From: JAGNNV01 sp031412915
GTDB taxonomy: Bacteria; Acidobacteriota; Vicinamibacteria; Fen-336; JAGNNV01
Assembly: GCA_031412915.1 (NCBI GenBank)
Contig: JANODX010000158.1
Location: forward strand, 1-64,000
Direction of reading: 5' to 3'
DNA length: 64,000 bases
Every line of letters starts with the position of its first letter. The first letter of the stretch is position 1. A model generated the notes under the pieces. It was not told the DNA's origin. It did not search any database and was given only the letters and a program-made list of their open reading frames with translations. The translations under genes were made by a program, and so were the position numbers. Shown here one piece after another: positions 1 to 8,149 of this stretch.

Positions 1-336
1 TACGCGATCGTGGCCTCGCGCACGCGTGAGATCGGCACGCTGCGCGCCCTCGGCTTCTCGCGGCGGTCGATCCTGTATTCATTCGTGATGGAATCGGTGT
101 TTCTCGCCACCCTGGCCGGAGCCATCGGCTGTCTTCTCGCCTGGCCCATGAACGGCTTCTCGACGGGCACCGCGCAGACCCAGAGTTTCAGCGAAGTGGC
201 CTTCTCGTTTCAGCTGACCCCGACCATCCTGATCACGGGCATGGTCTTCGCAGCCTTGATGGGCCTGGTGGGAGGCCTGCTCCCCGCTCTGCGCGCAGCG
301 CGCATGCCCATCACCCGGGCCCTGCGCGACGCGTAG
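1..336 (+). CDS. FtsX-family ABC transporter permease, C-terminal part (cut by window edge)
   Basis: The reading frame is open from the first base, so the gene begins outside the window; the GTG at 10 is internal. The visible 112 residues are the C-terminal end of a MacB/FtsX-type inner-membrane permease. A cytoplasmic TREIGTLRALGFSR segment is followed by a hydrophobic helix (FVMESVFLATLAGAIGCLL), a polar loop and a last helix ending in LPALRAARMPITRALRDA. Proteins of this family work with an ATPase to move substrates to the periplasm or envelope. Whether this copy is complete upstream cannot be seen. Four more pieces of the same kind of permease lie at about 8150, 13717, 20399 and 21202, so this sequence is a repeated unit in the window. 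A short copy of the tail of the 13814-14647 gene follows directly, and the remnant at 13717 has the same downstream neighbour. Confidence 0.85.
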   Translation, partial: YAIVASRTREIGTLRALGFSRRSILYSFVMESVFLATLAGAIGCLLAWPMNGFSTGTAQTQSFSEVAFSFQLTPTILITGMVFAALMGLVGGLLPALRAARMPITRALRDA

Positions 337-340
337 TCCC

Positions 341-402
341 GCCAGTATTAGTCCGGCCCGCCCGCGAGCGCGCGCACCTTCTCGCGTTCTTCCGCGATGA
401 AG
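341..402. repeat. Repeat R1a, diverged copy of the end of the 13814-14647 gene
   Basis: On the minus strand this stretch encodes EEREKVRALAGGPD and a stop, matching the last residues of the hypothetical protein at 13814-14647 (EEREKVRALAALPD). Two closer copies lie at 12876-12942 and 13802-13868. As at 13802, it sits just after a permease C-terminus. This suggests an ancestral convergent pair, permease and hypothetical gene, that was duplicated and then eroded. Confidence 0.75.
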
Positions 403-691
403 GTGGGTTCCGTAAGGACACCCGACGCAGCCTCACCTCGCTGATTCTCCAACGATGTGGACCCCAAACGGCGCAAACCAAGGCTGCCCTCGCGGCCTCT
501 CCCTCGAACTTCCTGGAGTCCCCCATGCCAGAAGGCAAGGTCGAGGTTGCCTGCCGTACTCCGCTTCGCCATCTTGACCATGTGCGAAGTGAGCACGTGT
601 AGTGCCCGCAGGGCTCGCTCGTCAACCGGCGCCGTGGCGTGGCACACCCGCTTCCGCCGCGCCCCCCACAAGAAGCGCCGCACCCGCCGTC
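403..691. other. Stretch without a recognisable gene
   Basis: Open frames exist on both strands, but none resembles a known protein and none has a ribosome site. A few codons upstream of R1a on the minus strand may be further decayed sequence of the same hypothetical gene. It reads as decayed sequence between two mobile-looking boundaries. Confidence 0.5.
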
Positions 692-781
692 TATCGGCGC
701 CATCGACCCGAAACCACGGCGCTGTACGAAGTGGTACGCGACAACCTCGAAACCCTGTTCGGTGCGATCGACGATGGGGCC
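692..781 (+). pseudogene. IS91-type transposase, N-terminal fragment
   Basis: In one frame about 30 residues (YRRHRPETTALYEVV, then RDNLETLFGAIDDG) match the conserved start of IS91/IS801-family transposases. In that family a tyrosine-rich N-terminal segment precedes a Cys-rich zinc-binding region. No zinc-binding region follows, so only a fragment is left. IS91/ISCR elements move by rolling-circle replication and can carry neighbouring DNA, which is relevant to the fragmented genes around it. The match is from memory of the family and was not searched. Confidence 0.5.
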
Positions 782-881
782 TGCGAGCCGCGACGGTTTG
801 GTGCGTCGGGCGCCGCTCGGAGGCGGCGCCGGACCCGCCCACTTGCCCTTGGAGTGGCCCGTCCGGACGCCTACTGCCGCT

Positions 882-928
882 CCGCGGTCACGCGAATTGA
901 CTGGCAAACCGTGCTTGTTTCATTTACG
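882..928 (+). repeat. 47-bp direct repeat, left copy (R2a)
   Basis: This 47-bp stretch, centred on GACTGGCAAACCG, recurs in the same orientation at 4709-4755 with 8 mismatches by eye. The dppA fragment begins within two bases of its right end. It lies about 100 bp after the IS91-type transposase fragment and may be an element end or a recombination scar. Confidence 0.7.
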
Positions 929-929
929 C

Positions 930-1583
930 CCTCTGGTGAACGACTCGCGCGGCGGCCAGCGGAACCTGCTTCCCGAGGATCTCAATCCTGTGGCCCGGCT
1001 GATCAGTCACAGTTTCAAGCGTTACGGGATGATGGAAGGCCTCGACGAGTCGTTTTCGGCCATCATCTTCGCCGGTTATCACGCCAAGGCCGACAACCCG
1101 GCGGGACTTTTCGCTCACACCGGGTCGGGGGTGGTGCGGGATCTCGAGATCAACGGTCGGTCGGTCGGAGAGGGCGGAATGAACGCGGCCCTGGCCGACT
1201 GGTATGGCGTGCCCGTGGTGATGGTCACGGGCGACGATGTCGCGGTGAAGCAGGTGCGCGAATCCGCCCGCGACGCTCTCGGGGTCGAAGTGAAACGGGC
1301 TATCAACGTGCGCGCGGTGGAGTTGGTCCCTTTGGCGAAGGCGCGCCAGGACATCGAAACCGCAGCAAAGGAGTCGGTTGGAAGAGCACCGCGGCCGCGC
1401 GTGGTGCGGGCTCCGGAGTACCGCGTGACCATGCGATTCAAAAACTTCGTGATTCCGGAGATTGCCACCGCTTTCGAGGGGATCGAACGTCCGGCGCCCG
1501 ACACGGTGTCCTTCACGCGCAAGACGATGCCGGAAGCCTATCGACTGATCCGCGTCCTCTACCGCTTCATCGACACGAACTGA
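930..1583 (+). pseudogene. 5'-truncated DppA-type D-aminopeptidase (M55 family)
   Basis: The translation from 930 to 1583 matches the central and C-terminal parts of M55 zinc aminopeptidases (DppA), which release D-amino acids from peptides. It reads LVNDSRGGQRNLLPEDLNP, then MMEGLDESFSAIIFAGYHA, a GE pair in NGRSVGEGGMNAA, and an IRVLYRFID tail. The first 50 or so residues, which hold the Asp and Glu zinc ligands, are absent. Homology starts exactly at the end of the 47-bp repeat. The expected His of the VNDSHG motif reads Arg, while the His of GYHA remains. Upstream codons in the same frame belong to unrelated sequence, so the open frame from 639 is a chance fusion. With three ligands lost it should not be an active peptidase. 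Confidence 0.75.
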
Positions 1584-1745
1584 GTCCCTGGTCGGCTCCG
1601 CTGTCCAGGGCGTTTCCGCGCTCCGACTATCTCAGAGCCGCCACCGGGCGGACCACGCGGGAATCGACGAGGAGGCTGCAAAAAGGCCTCGCGAGCCCGG
1701 GAAGGCGTCAACGGGTGATAGCCGTGCGGCATATGGGAATCGCGT
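1584..1745. other. Intergenic stretch between dppA remnant and the membrane protein
   Basis: The DppA remnant (plus) and the membrane protein gene (minus) converge here. No gene, clear terminator hairpin or repeat was recognised. Confidence 0.5.
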
Positions 1746-4337
1746 TCAGAAAACAACCGACACTGCCCACCGACCCCGATCCTCGGGATACCGATTCGAG
1801 GTCCCGTCAACCAGTCGTCCGAAAACCCAGTCCGGATCCGCAACCCCAAAGCCGCACGCAGTCAGCGGCGCGTGGTGGGCCTCCTCTGCAGGCTGGCGAG
1901 GCGCCGGTTCGGTCGTGAAGAAAAGGGGACGATCGTCGAGCCCGGGCAGGAACTCGACCGCCACTCGACAACGTTCGGTCACGCAACCGAGCGGTCCCCG
2001 AAGGTAGTAGTGGCCCCGCGCTTCGAAGGCCTCGGGGTTGTTTGGGGTCAGATCCCGATAGCACAATCGCCACGCGCCGGATGTGCGTTCATAGGATGAA
2101 AAACGGCCGATGGGAAAACGGATGAGGCGCCTTCCGTTGACCAGCAGCTCGGCCTCCCCCCGACCTCTCATCCCCGATCGAGCTGAAAAACCCAGCACGG
2201 CCGGGCCGCCTTTCGCGGAGATCCTGGAGGGCGCGGCGTCGAAAACCACGCGACCCGTGCGGTCCTGAAGGCCCAGGACTCGTATGCGAGCGATCGCCCG
2301 GAGCACACGCGTCTGAGACCCCCGCACGAGGGTGGTTTGGGTCGCGCCGCTCTCAATGTGATACCTCGAAACCAGACGGAAGTCCCGATCGTATTCAGGC
2401 TTGAGGCCCACCGCTTTGGGCCACTCACCGAAACTGGGCGCCTCGAGGACGGAGGCCTGACCTTCGAACCGGTCGGCCCGAATCTTGACATCGCCCGCCG
2501 ATCGGATCTTGATCTCGGCACGAAGACACCCTTCCGATGCGACCTGGTCGAGGAGCTCGCTCGACAGTGGGGCTATCCACCACTGGGGATAACTCCGCGC
2601 CTCCTCGGCGAAGGGAATGGATTCGGGCATGGGGGGGATGGACGGTTGGAGCAGGGACGGACGCCCGTTGATGAAAAGCTCCCAGGGATCTCCGGCGAGG
2701 CCCGCGAGCTCGGCGTCGACGGCCAGGAATCGCTCGGGCAAAGCGCGGAGGCGCTCCACCGAGCGCGCGTCGAGCGCGATCTCCTGGCGCAGCGTGTCTC
2801 CATCCTGAAGGGCCAGAACGGTCTCGTGCCACGATCGGGAACGCCATTCATGATTCAGCGCGGCCACAGCCACTGCGCCGAAGGCCGCCAGCAACGCTTG
2901 TCTGTCCCGGCTTTTAGATCCAGGCGGCGCCGCCAGCAGGGCCAGGGAGATGAGTCCCCAGGCCAGAGCGAGCAGCGAAACGGCGCGGGCCGCTTCCGGC
3001 GCCGGATCGGCAAGAAGGAAGCGCAGGAACCCCAGAGCGGCTAGGAATACCAGCGACCAGAGGGCGCCGCGGGATCTTTCGGGCAGACCCCGCCCCATCG
3101 CTGCGATTCCAACCCCCGAGAGGGCAAAGGCCACCGGGAGCACCGGCATGAAATAGCGCGGCCAGGGAAATGCGAATGCATGGACCGAGGCGACGAACAG
3201 AGGCAGAAGAGGAACGAGAATGAAGAAGCCACCCCTCAGAAAACAAAGGGCGCCTCCGGCCACGGCGCCCAGTATCGCGACTCGATGCAGCCCCACGAGG
3301 AGCTCGGCGTTGCCGAAGAAGCTTCGATGCTCGGGATTCTGCGGCCGACCCACGATTCGGACGAAATTATCGAGAATCAGAGGCGCTGCCTCGGCCCGTC
3401 GCAACCAGAGGTAGTGCAGGGCGAACCCGTACTGACGAATCCGTGAACGCATGAGTTCGGGATCCGCGCGGGAAGCCTCGACAAGGGCCAGGTAGAAGGG
3501 CTCCTTCTTCAGCCGATACGGTCCGTCCCATCCATCCGTATCGAGGTACTGCCAAACCCCCATCGCATAGGCCTGATAACGCGGGAGGTTGTGCTTTGGC
3601 GCGCGGTAGTCGTTGTTCTCGAGTGCGAGCGCCGAGGCCGAGGCGAGGACCAGGCAGGGGATCAGAAAGCCGAAGGAGCTCGAGAGCACCTTGAGCCGTC
3701 TGCGCGGGTCTCCCATCCACCAGGGAGAACCGGCCACAAGACACAGGAGCAGGAGCCCGGGAATCCAGGGAACCAGCTGAACCCGAATCAGCAGGGACGC
3801 TCCGAGCAGTCCCCCCGCCACGAAGGCCGTCAGGCGGGTCTCAGCGCCCAGGAGGAGGGAAAGTCCGCCGCAAAGCAGAGCGCCGGTGAGAGCATCGGGA
3901 TAGACCCGACTGGCTCCGGCGGCAAAGGCTGGAGACAACAGGAAGAAGAACGCGGTGACCATCGAGGCTGGATGGCCACCCAATTGGGCGGCGAGCCGGC
4001 AGCTCGCGAAAGCGGTCAGGGCATTCAGCAGGCCAAGGACCCGACGGAAGAAGTCGATGTCTCCAGGCCGGAGAGCGTCCGCCAGCCCGTAGAAGAACGC
4101 CACTCCCAGGAAGTCGAACCACCGGCGCGCCGCCTCCACTTTCGAGTCGGTCCAGTTTCCCTGCAAGGCCCCCGGTATTGCGGCGATCAGCGTCTTCCCG
4201 CCGACGAGGTAGCCCGATTGATCGGGCGGGTAGCCGGTCATCTGTGGAAAAGCCCTGAACCAGGCCTCGTGAGACGCCAGGACCAGAAAAGCGCAGCAGA
4301 AAGCAGGCCAAAGGACGCGAGGTCGCACCGAAACCAT
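1746..4337 (-). CDS. Large GT-C-like integral membrane protein (glycosyltransferase family 39-like)
   Basis: An 863-residue protein with an N-terminal anchor, a first extracytoplasmic loop containing PPDQSGYLVGGKTL, and about ten further hydrophobic helices up to roughly residue 470. A long soluble C-terminal part rich in beta-type sequence follows. This layout resembles GT-C/PMT-type lipid-linked sugar transferases, which move sugars from a polyprenyl carrier outside the membrane. The usual acidic pair of the first loop is not clear (only Asp-Gln), so activity is uncertain. It is the only intact gene of the segment between the two 47-bp repeats and runs against the dppA remnant. Two other large polytopic proteins at 33332 and 35406 have a similar style. 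Start: ATG at 4337. Confidence 0.6.
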   Translation of the reverse strand: MVSVRPRVLWPAFCCAFLVLASHEAWFRAFPQMTGYPPDQSGYLVGGKTLIAAIPGALQGNWTDSKVEAARRWFDFLGVAFFYGLADALRPGDIDFFRRVLGLLNALTAFASCRLAAQLGGHPASMVTAFFFLLSPAFAAGASRVYPDALTGALLCGGLSLLLGAETRLTAFVAGGLLGASLLIRVQLVPWIPGLLLLCLVAGSPWWMGDPRRRLKVLSSSFGFLIPCLVLASASALALENNDYRAPKHNLPRYQAYAMGVWQYLDTDGWDGPYRLKKEPFYLALVEASRADPELMRSRIRQYGFALHYLWLRRAEAAPLILDNFVRIVGRPQNPEHRSFFGNAELLVGLHRVAILGAVAGGALCFLRGGFFILVPLLPLFVASVHAFAFPWPRYFMPVLPVAFALSGVGIAAMGRGLPERSRGALWSLVFLAALGFLRFLLADPAPEAARAVSLLALAWGLISLALLAAPPGSKSRDRQALLAAFGAVAVAALNHEWRSRSWHETVLALQDGDTLRQEIALDARSVERLRALPERFLAVDAELAGLAGDPWELFINGRPSLLQPSIPPMPESIPFAEEARSYPQWWIAPLSSELLDQVASEGCLRAEIKIRSAGDVKIRADRFEGQASVLEAPSFGEWPKAVGLKPEYDRDFRLVSRYHIESGATQTTLVRGSQTRVLRAIARIRVLGLQDRTGRVVFDAAPSRISAKGGPAVLGFSARSGMRGRGEAELLVNGRRLIRFPIGRFSSYERTSGAWRLCYRDLTPNNPEAFEARGHYYLRGPLGCVTERCRVAVEFLPGLDDRPLFFTTEPAPRQPAEEAHHAPLTACGFGVADPDWVFGRLVDGTSNRYPEDRGRWAVSVVF

Positions 4338-4406
4338 CGCTCGAATGATAGGTGATTGCCTTTCGGCGCCCTGGGCGAAGGCGCACCGGGGAGCCGGTTG
4401 ATGCTT

Positions 4407-4708
4407 CTACTTGAGGACCACGCTCGCGACGTCGCCCTCGATGGTCATGGTCGTTCCATGCTTCCTGGACATGTAGGCCAGCCTTTGGAGCACCGCTTCA
4501 GCCTCGCCGCCCTGAGCCAGATAGGGGACCCCTCTGGGAACCTCTGCGGTGGAATCGAGGGAGAGCACGAGCGGCCGGAAGCGGACCGCGGCCAGCTTGC
4601 CGCCCTCGAAGTCACAGTAGGCGACCGCGCTGTAGTAGGCGAGAGGTCCGTACTTGTCGATCTGATTCACGCTGTTGAAGATGTAGTTGCCGCGCGCGCC
4701 ACGACCGC
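4407..4708 (-). pseudogene. C-terminal fragment of a CapA-type metallophosphoesterase
   Basis: The minus frame from about 4708 to the stop at 4407 reads GNYIFNSVNQIDKYGPLAYY, then VAYCDFEGGKLAAVRF and RGVPYLAQGGEAEAVLQRL. This resembles the last 100 residues of CapA/PgsA poly-gamma-glutamate proteins. The N-terminal two thirds, with the metal-binding His and Asp residues, are missing. The frame is broken exactly at the right-hand 47-bp repeat. It cannot be functional as seen. The family call rests on the C-terminal pattern only. Confidence 0.5.
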
Positions 4709-4755
4709 CCGCGGTCGCGGGGAATGACTGGCAAACCGCGCTTGTTTCGCCTACG
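4709..4755 (+). repeat. 47-bp direct repeat, right copy (R2b)
   Basis: Same-orientation copy of 882-928 (39 of 47 identical by eye). The capA-like fragment stops at its left edge, just as the dppA fragment begins at the right edge of the other copy. The pair therefore brackets a 3.8-kb segment whose two outermost genes are both truncated. Confidence 0.7.
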
Positions 4756-4978
4756 AGGGAAAGATTTACGCTCTTGGAGGAGCCTGATCTTCGGACACTC
4801 TGTTAGTACCTGCCTCGGATGAACGGACGCTACGCTCGGGCTTGACGGTGGTCAAGAGGAACTTAGTCGTGCGACCCTGTCTCCGGTCGATGGCGGTCAC
4901 CACGCCGCACTGGTGTGGCCGAGACCAAGGGAAGCGCCCGTAGGTGCGATCCTCCGGTCGCCCTTGAGAGGTGGCGGC
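4756..4978. other. Gene-free stretch right of the 47-bp repeat
   Basis: No protein match is visible. The first 60 bases look different in composition from their surroundings (CTTCGGACACTCTGTTAG) and could be the outer part of a lost mobile element. The nominal reading frame of the desaturase runs through part of it by chance. Confidence 0.4.
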
Positions 4979-6131
4979 TCACTCGCATTCGGCGCGTTGG
5001 GCCTGGGCCCAGGCCGCCTTCGCCATGCCTTCGACTTCGGCCGCGTATTTCCTGGCCTGCGGGCTCAACGCGGTACCCCGGGCCACCCGGCCGCGGATGC
5101 CGTGAAAGATGGCGGCCAGCCGGAACATGCAAACGGCTATGTAGAAATCGAGATTGGGAACCTCGATGAGGCCGCGTCGCGCGCAGTAGGCGCGCACGTA
5201 GTCGTCTTCGGAGGGAAGGCTGAGCGACTCCAGGTCGCAGTCCCCCCGTGGGCTTGACAAAGAGCTGCACGAGCGCGGCCCACAGCGGCATCGTCTGATA
5301 GCGCTCGGGCCAGCGAGCGACGAGCTGGTCGCGTACGAGCGGCGCGTGACGCGCGCTCATACTGGGAAAAATATGATGCTCGACGTGATAGCCGAAGTTG
5401 AGGTGACACATCTCGACGAGCGCCGGCGCGTGCACGCTGAGTGAGTTGAGCAGCGGGTCGTTCTCGTCCTGGGTGAGCGGGCTCAAGCTGTGGTTGGTGA
5501 AGATGTACATCATCACGATCGCGTCCGCGATGAGCAGCGGGATGCCGAACGCGAAGATGAACTTGAGCGGCCCGAGCGCGACGACGAGCGCGAGCCACAC
5601 GAGGACGCCCGCGAGCGTTTGCGCGATCACCACGTTCGCATCGCGTTGCGATAGCCCGAGGCGCTTACGACAGCGGAAGAGCATCGACGACGACTGGCCG
5701 GTGAAGCCGACAGCCATCGCGGCGATACCGAGGATTCGTCCCGCGCCGGGGGAGACGCGATTCATCCAGCGCACCAGCCGGCTCTCCTTGTATTGTTCGA
5801 GCGTCGGATACGTGTCGGGATCGACGCCGATGACGCCGGTGTGTCCGTGATGCACGCGGTTGTGCCATGCGACCCACAAGAGCGGCGACAGCGCGAAGGG
5901 CAAGAACGCGAGCCAACCGAGCATCGTGCGCGCGGTGTGATTGCGGACGATCGCGCCGTGAAGGAGCTCATGCCCGACGAACGCGGCGCAGCCGAAGCTG
6001 TTGCCGATGACGAGCGAGAACGCCACCGCGCCGAGCCAACCGCCGACGCCGGTCGCGATGCCGACGATTCCGGCGATGCTCACGGCGAGCAACGCACTCT
6101 TGATCTGATGGGCGTACTCCGCGGTCGTCAT
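4863..6131 (-). CDS. Membrane fatty-acid desaturase with foreign C-terminal tail
   Basis: Membrane-bound di-iron desaturase/hydroxylase that introduces double bonds into acyl chains. Three histidine boxes are present: GHELLH (about residues 53-58), HNRVHH (90-95) and HVEHH (249-253), with hydrophobic helices between. Native sequence ends near residue 297 (LFVKPTG) at a run of six C at 5242-5247. After that the frame continues for about 125 residues through a phosphotransferase fragment in the wrong frame, so the true C-terminus was lost and replaced. ATG at 6131 is chosen; an in-frame GTG at 6158 would add nine residues. The histidine boxes are all kept, so activity is possible if the tail is tolerated. 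Its neighbours on the same segment are a carotenoid oxygenase and an isoprenoid-reductase fragment. Confidence 0.8.
   Translation of the reverse strand: MTTAEYAHQIKSALLAVSIAGIVGIATGVGGWLGAVAFSLVIGNSFGCAAFVGHELLHGAIVRNHTARTMLGWLAFLPFALSPLLWVAWHNRVHHGHTGVIGVDPDTYPTLEQYKESRLVRWMNRVSPGAGRILGIAAMAVGFTGQSSSMLFRCRKRLGLSQRDANVVIAQTLAGVLVWLALVVALGPLKFIFAFGIPLLIADAIVMMYIFTNHSLSPLTQDENDPLLNSLSVHAPALVEMCHLNFGYHVEHHIFPSMSARHAPLVRDQLVARWPERYQTMPLWAALVQLFVKPTGGLRPGVAQPSLRRRLRARLLRATRPHRGSQSRFLHSRLHVPAGRHLSRHPRPGGPGYRVEPAGQEIRGRSRRHGEGGLGPGPTRRMRVSRHLSRATGGSHLRALPLVSATPVRRGDRHRPETGSHD
4979..5242 (-). pseudogene. C-terminal fragment of an APH-type phosphotransferase
   Basis: In a frame different from the desaturase, about 88 residues (LPSEDDYVRAYCARRG, then LDFYIAVCMFRLAAIFHGI) match the C-terminus of APH-family phosphotransferases associated with acyl-CoA dehydrogenases. 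The catalytic HGD and DxD regions are absent. The fragment joins the desaturase at a C6 tract. It is the left, truncated end of the captured carotenoid/desaturase segment. Confidence 0.6.
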
Positions 6132-6223
6132 GCTCTTACTGTGACCGGAAACGCTCACGCAACGGTCACGGCTCTGTCACGGTTGTTACATGTTTTTGTC
6201 GGCCCGCCGCTGCCGCGGCGCTG

Positions 6224-7687
6224 CTACGGAAAACAGTCGACCCCGTCCGAGAACGCGACGTGGCCGGGCGGCGGCACATACGTCGGCAGCGTGAGGGTGG
6301 CGACTGGACCGGCTGCGATGCTTCTGGCGTCGAGGATGAGCACTTCGGCGCGCTCGGTCCGCGCGTCGACGACCCACACCAACACGTATCCATCATCCTC
6401 GTTGTGCTCGCCGTGCGCGACGCCCGTGCGCGGGGCGAACGCGGGCGCGCCGACGAAGCGTCCTTCTCCCGCGCCATAGCGATCGGCTGCGCCCGTCGAG
6501 AAATCGATCTTCTTTACGCCATGCCACCAGAGGATTTCCCCCTCCAGCTTCGGGGGTGCGCCTTCGTGCATCGGTTCGCGCATATATCCGAATCGGTAGG
6601 GCATGCCGTTGTGCGCGATCGGAATGTCGGGCTGCTCGCCCCAATCCGAGAGCTTCTGCTCCGTCACGGCGCCAGTCCCCGTGTGAATGCGAAAGCGCAT
6701 CACGACGGACTTCGTGTCTTTCGCAGCGCCGGTGCGCTCGCGCTGATTGAGGGCGTCGGGGCGTGAGGAAATGAAGTCGATGTCGCTCGCGTAGACGAGC
6801 ATGTCGAGCGTCACGGTTTCGCCGTCGTCGAACGCGTTGACGAAGTGAAATCCCGCGCGCACCCAGCTGGGCAGCGCAACCTTGCACGCGTCGCCGCCCG
6901 CGCGCGGCACGAGGTACGCGAGCGCCGATGCGTCGGCTTGCGGCTCGAAGCACGCCCACGGAAACTTCGCGCCGAAGACGAGGCTGCCGAGGCTCGCCTT
7001 GAGCGGCGGCTCGACCACGACGTAGTAGTGCTCGCTCAGCCCAAGATCGTGGACCAGCGACGGCGAATAGCGCATCGCGACCGGCGCGCTCACGTGCACG
7101 CGCCGCATTTCCTCGTCGAGCTCGACGAAGGTGAGCTCGTCACCCGACATCGGGCGCGGCTTCATCGTGTAGAGCACGAGCCTCTTGGCGCGCGGATCGA
7201 TGCGCGGCATCAAGCCGAGCGTGTGCCCATCTGCCGCGCCGTAGCGTTCGTGGCCGATCGTCTCGAGGGATCTACCGTCGAGACGATAGTGCGCCGAGTC
7301 GCCGGTCGCGAAGATGTGGCCGCCCCAGGCGAACACGTCGTGCTGCGCGGGATTGGCGAGCTTCACGTTGAAGACGTTGGCGAGGCGGCGCGGCAGGTTT
7401 GTAAACACGCCGCGTGAGGTCATCGCGCCTTTGGCGACGCTTGCTCGATAGACGGGCGTCTTGACGTGGCGCGACCGCAAGTAGGCTCGGCCTTGCCGGA
7501 ACGAAATCGCGCTGACCATCCCGAGCCCGTCGTAAAAACACAACGCGTCGGCGCCGAGCGTTTGCAGCCCCGGGCCGTTGCGTAGCAGGGTTCCCGTGAG
7601 GTCGTGCGGGATCGCGCCTGAAATCTCCGTGATGGCGCCCTCAAACTCTTCGGGTTGGCTGCGAAAGACGATGTCCGTGACGGGCAT
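6224..7687 (-). CDS. Carotenoid oxygenase (RPE65/CCD family)
   Basis: 487-residue seven-bladed propeller oxygenase that cleaves carotenoid or related polyene double bonds with Fe(II) and O2. Family features visible are the LRNGPG start region (35-40), FYDGLGMV (51-58), VHDLGLS with His213, FHFVNAFDDG with His281, and the terminal PPGHVAF with His476. The first iron ligand is normally the His of an AHPKIDP-type motif, about 55 residues before the second. Here the aligned motif reads MPRIDP with Met160, and the nearest His is residue 155. ATG at 7687 begins the family-like MPVTDIVF; the longer open frame upstream runs through the divergent intergenic region. It lies head-to-head with the FAD oxidoreductase fragment, 110 bp apart. 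Confidence 0.85.
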   Translation of the reverse strand: MPVTDIVFRSQPEEFEGAITEISGAIPHDLTGTLLRNGPGLQTLGADALCFYDGLGMVSAISFRQGRAYLRSRHVKTPVYRASVAKGAMTSRGVFTNLPRRLANVFNVKLANPAQHDVFAWGGHIFATGDSAHYRLDGRSLETIGHERYGAADGHTLGLMPRIDPRAKRLVLYTMKPRPMSGDELTFVELDEEMRRVHVSAPVAMRYSPSLVHDLGLSEHYYVVVEPPLKASLGSLVFGAKFPWACFEPQADASALAYLVPRAGGDACKVALPSWVRAGFHFVNAFDDGETVTLDMLVYASDIDFISSRPDALNQRERTGAAKDTKSVVMRFRIHTGTGAVTEQKLSDWGEQPDIPIAHNGMPYRFGYMREPMHEGAPPKLEGEILWWHGVKKIDFSTGAADRYGAGEGRFVGAPAFAPRTGVAHGEHNEDDGYVLVWVVDARTERAEVLILDARSIAAGPVATLTLPTYVPPPGHVAFSDGVDCFP

Positions 7688-7797
7688 GAGCACAAGCTTA
7701 GTGGAAGAATGAACCGATAGATTCCGGGTAGTTGAGAGCATATGTCGATGACTTTTCCGTTGACCCAAATATCGAAAATGTAGTACCCCATTCGCCC

Positions 7798-8149
7798 ATG
7801 ACGAAACACAATGTCGTGATCGTGGGAGCGGGGCCTGGGGGCGGCGCAACAGCCGTTCGCCTGATGCAAAATGGGATCAAGGACGTTGTGCTGTTGGACA
7901 AGGACGAGTTCCCGCGCGACAAGACCTGCGGCAGCGCGCTCTCGCCGAACGGCCTTCAGATGGTCACCGAGCTCGGGCTCGCCGACGAAGTGAAGCGTCT
8001 CGGCACGGTCATGCATTCGCTCATCGTGACGACGCCCGGCAACAAGCAGATGCGCTTTACCACCGAGCAGGCGGCCATCGTGCTTTTGCGCAAGCACTTC
8101 GACAATCAGCTCGTCGAGCGCGCGAAGGCTCTCGGCGCGGATTTTCGCC
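7798..8149 (+). pseudogene. Geranylgeranyl-reductase-type FAD oxidoreductase, N-terminal fragment
   Basis: Starts with MTKHNVVIVGAGPGGGATA, a Rossmann FAD-binding GxGxxG motif. It continues with FPRDKTCGSALSP and a helix like that of geranylgeranyl reductase/halogenase-type flavoproteins. These enzymes reduce polyprenyl chains. After about 117 residues (ALGADFR) the sequence switches without a gap to a permease fragment at 8150, so two thirds of the enzyme, including the substrate domain, are gone. The open frame continues to 8253 only in a wrong frame. It forms the right, truncated end of the carotenoid segment. Confidence 0.8.

Noticed and set aside
1746..2100. Several open frames antisense to the membrane protein gene
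   Set aside because: They follow the third-position GC pattern of the real gene on the other strand and lack starts and homology.
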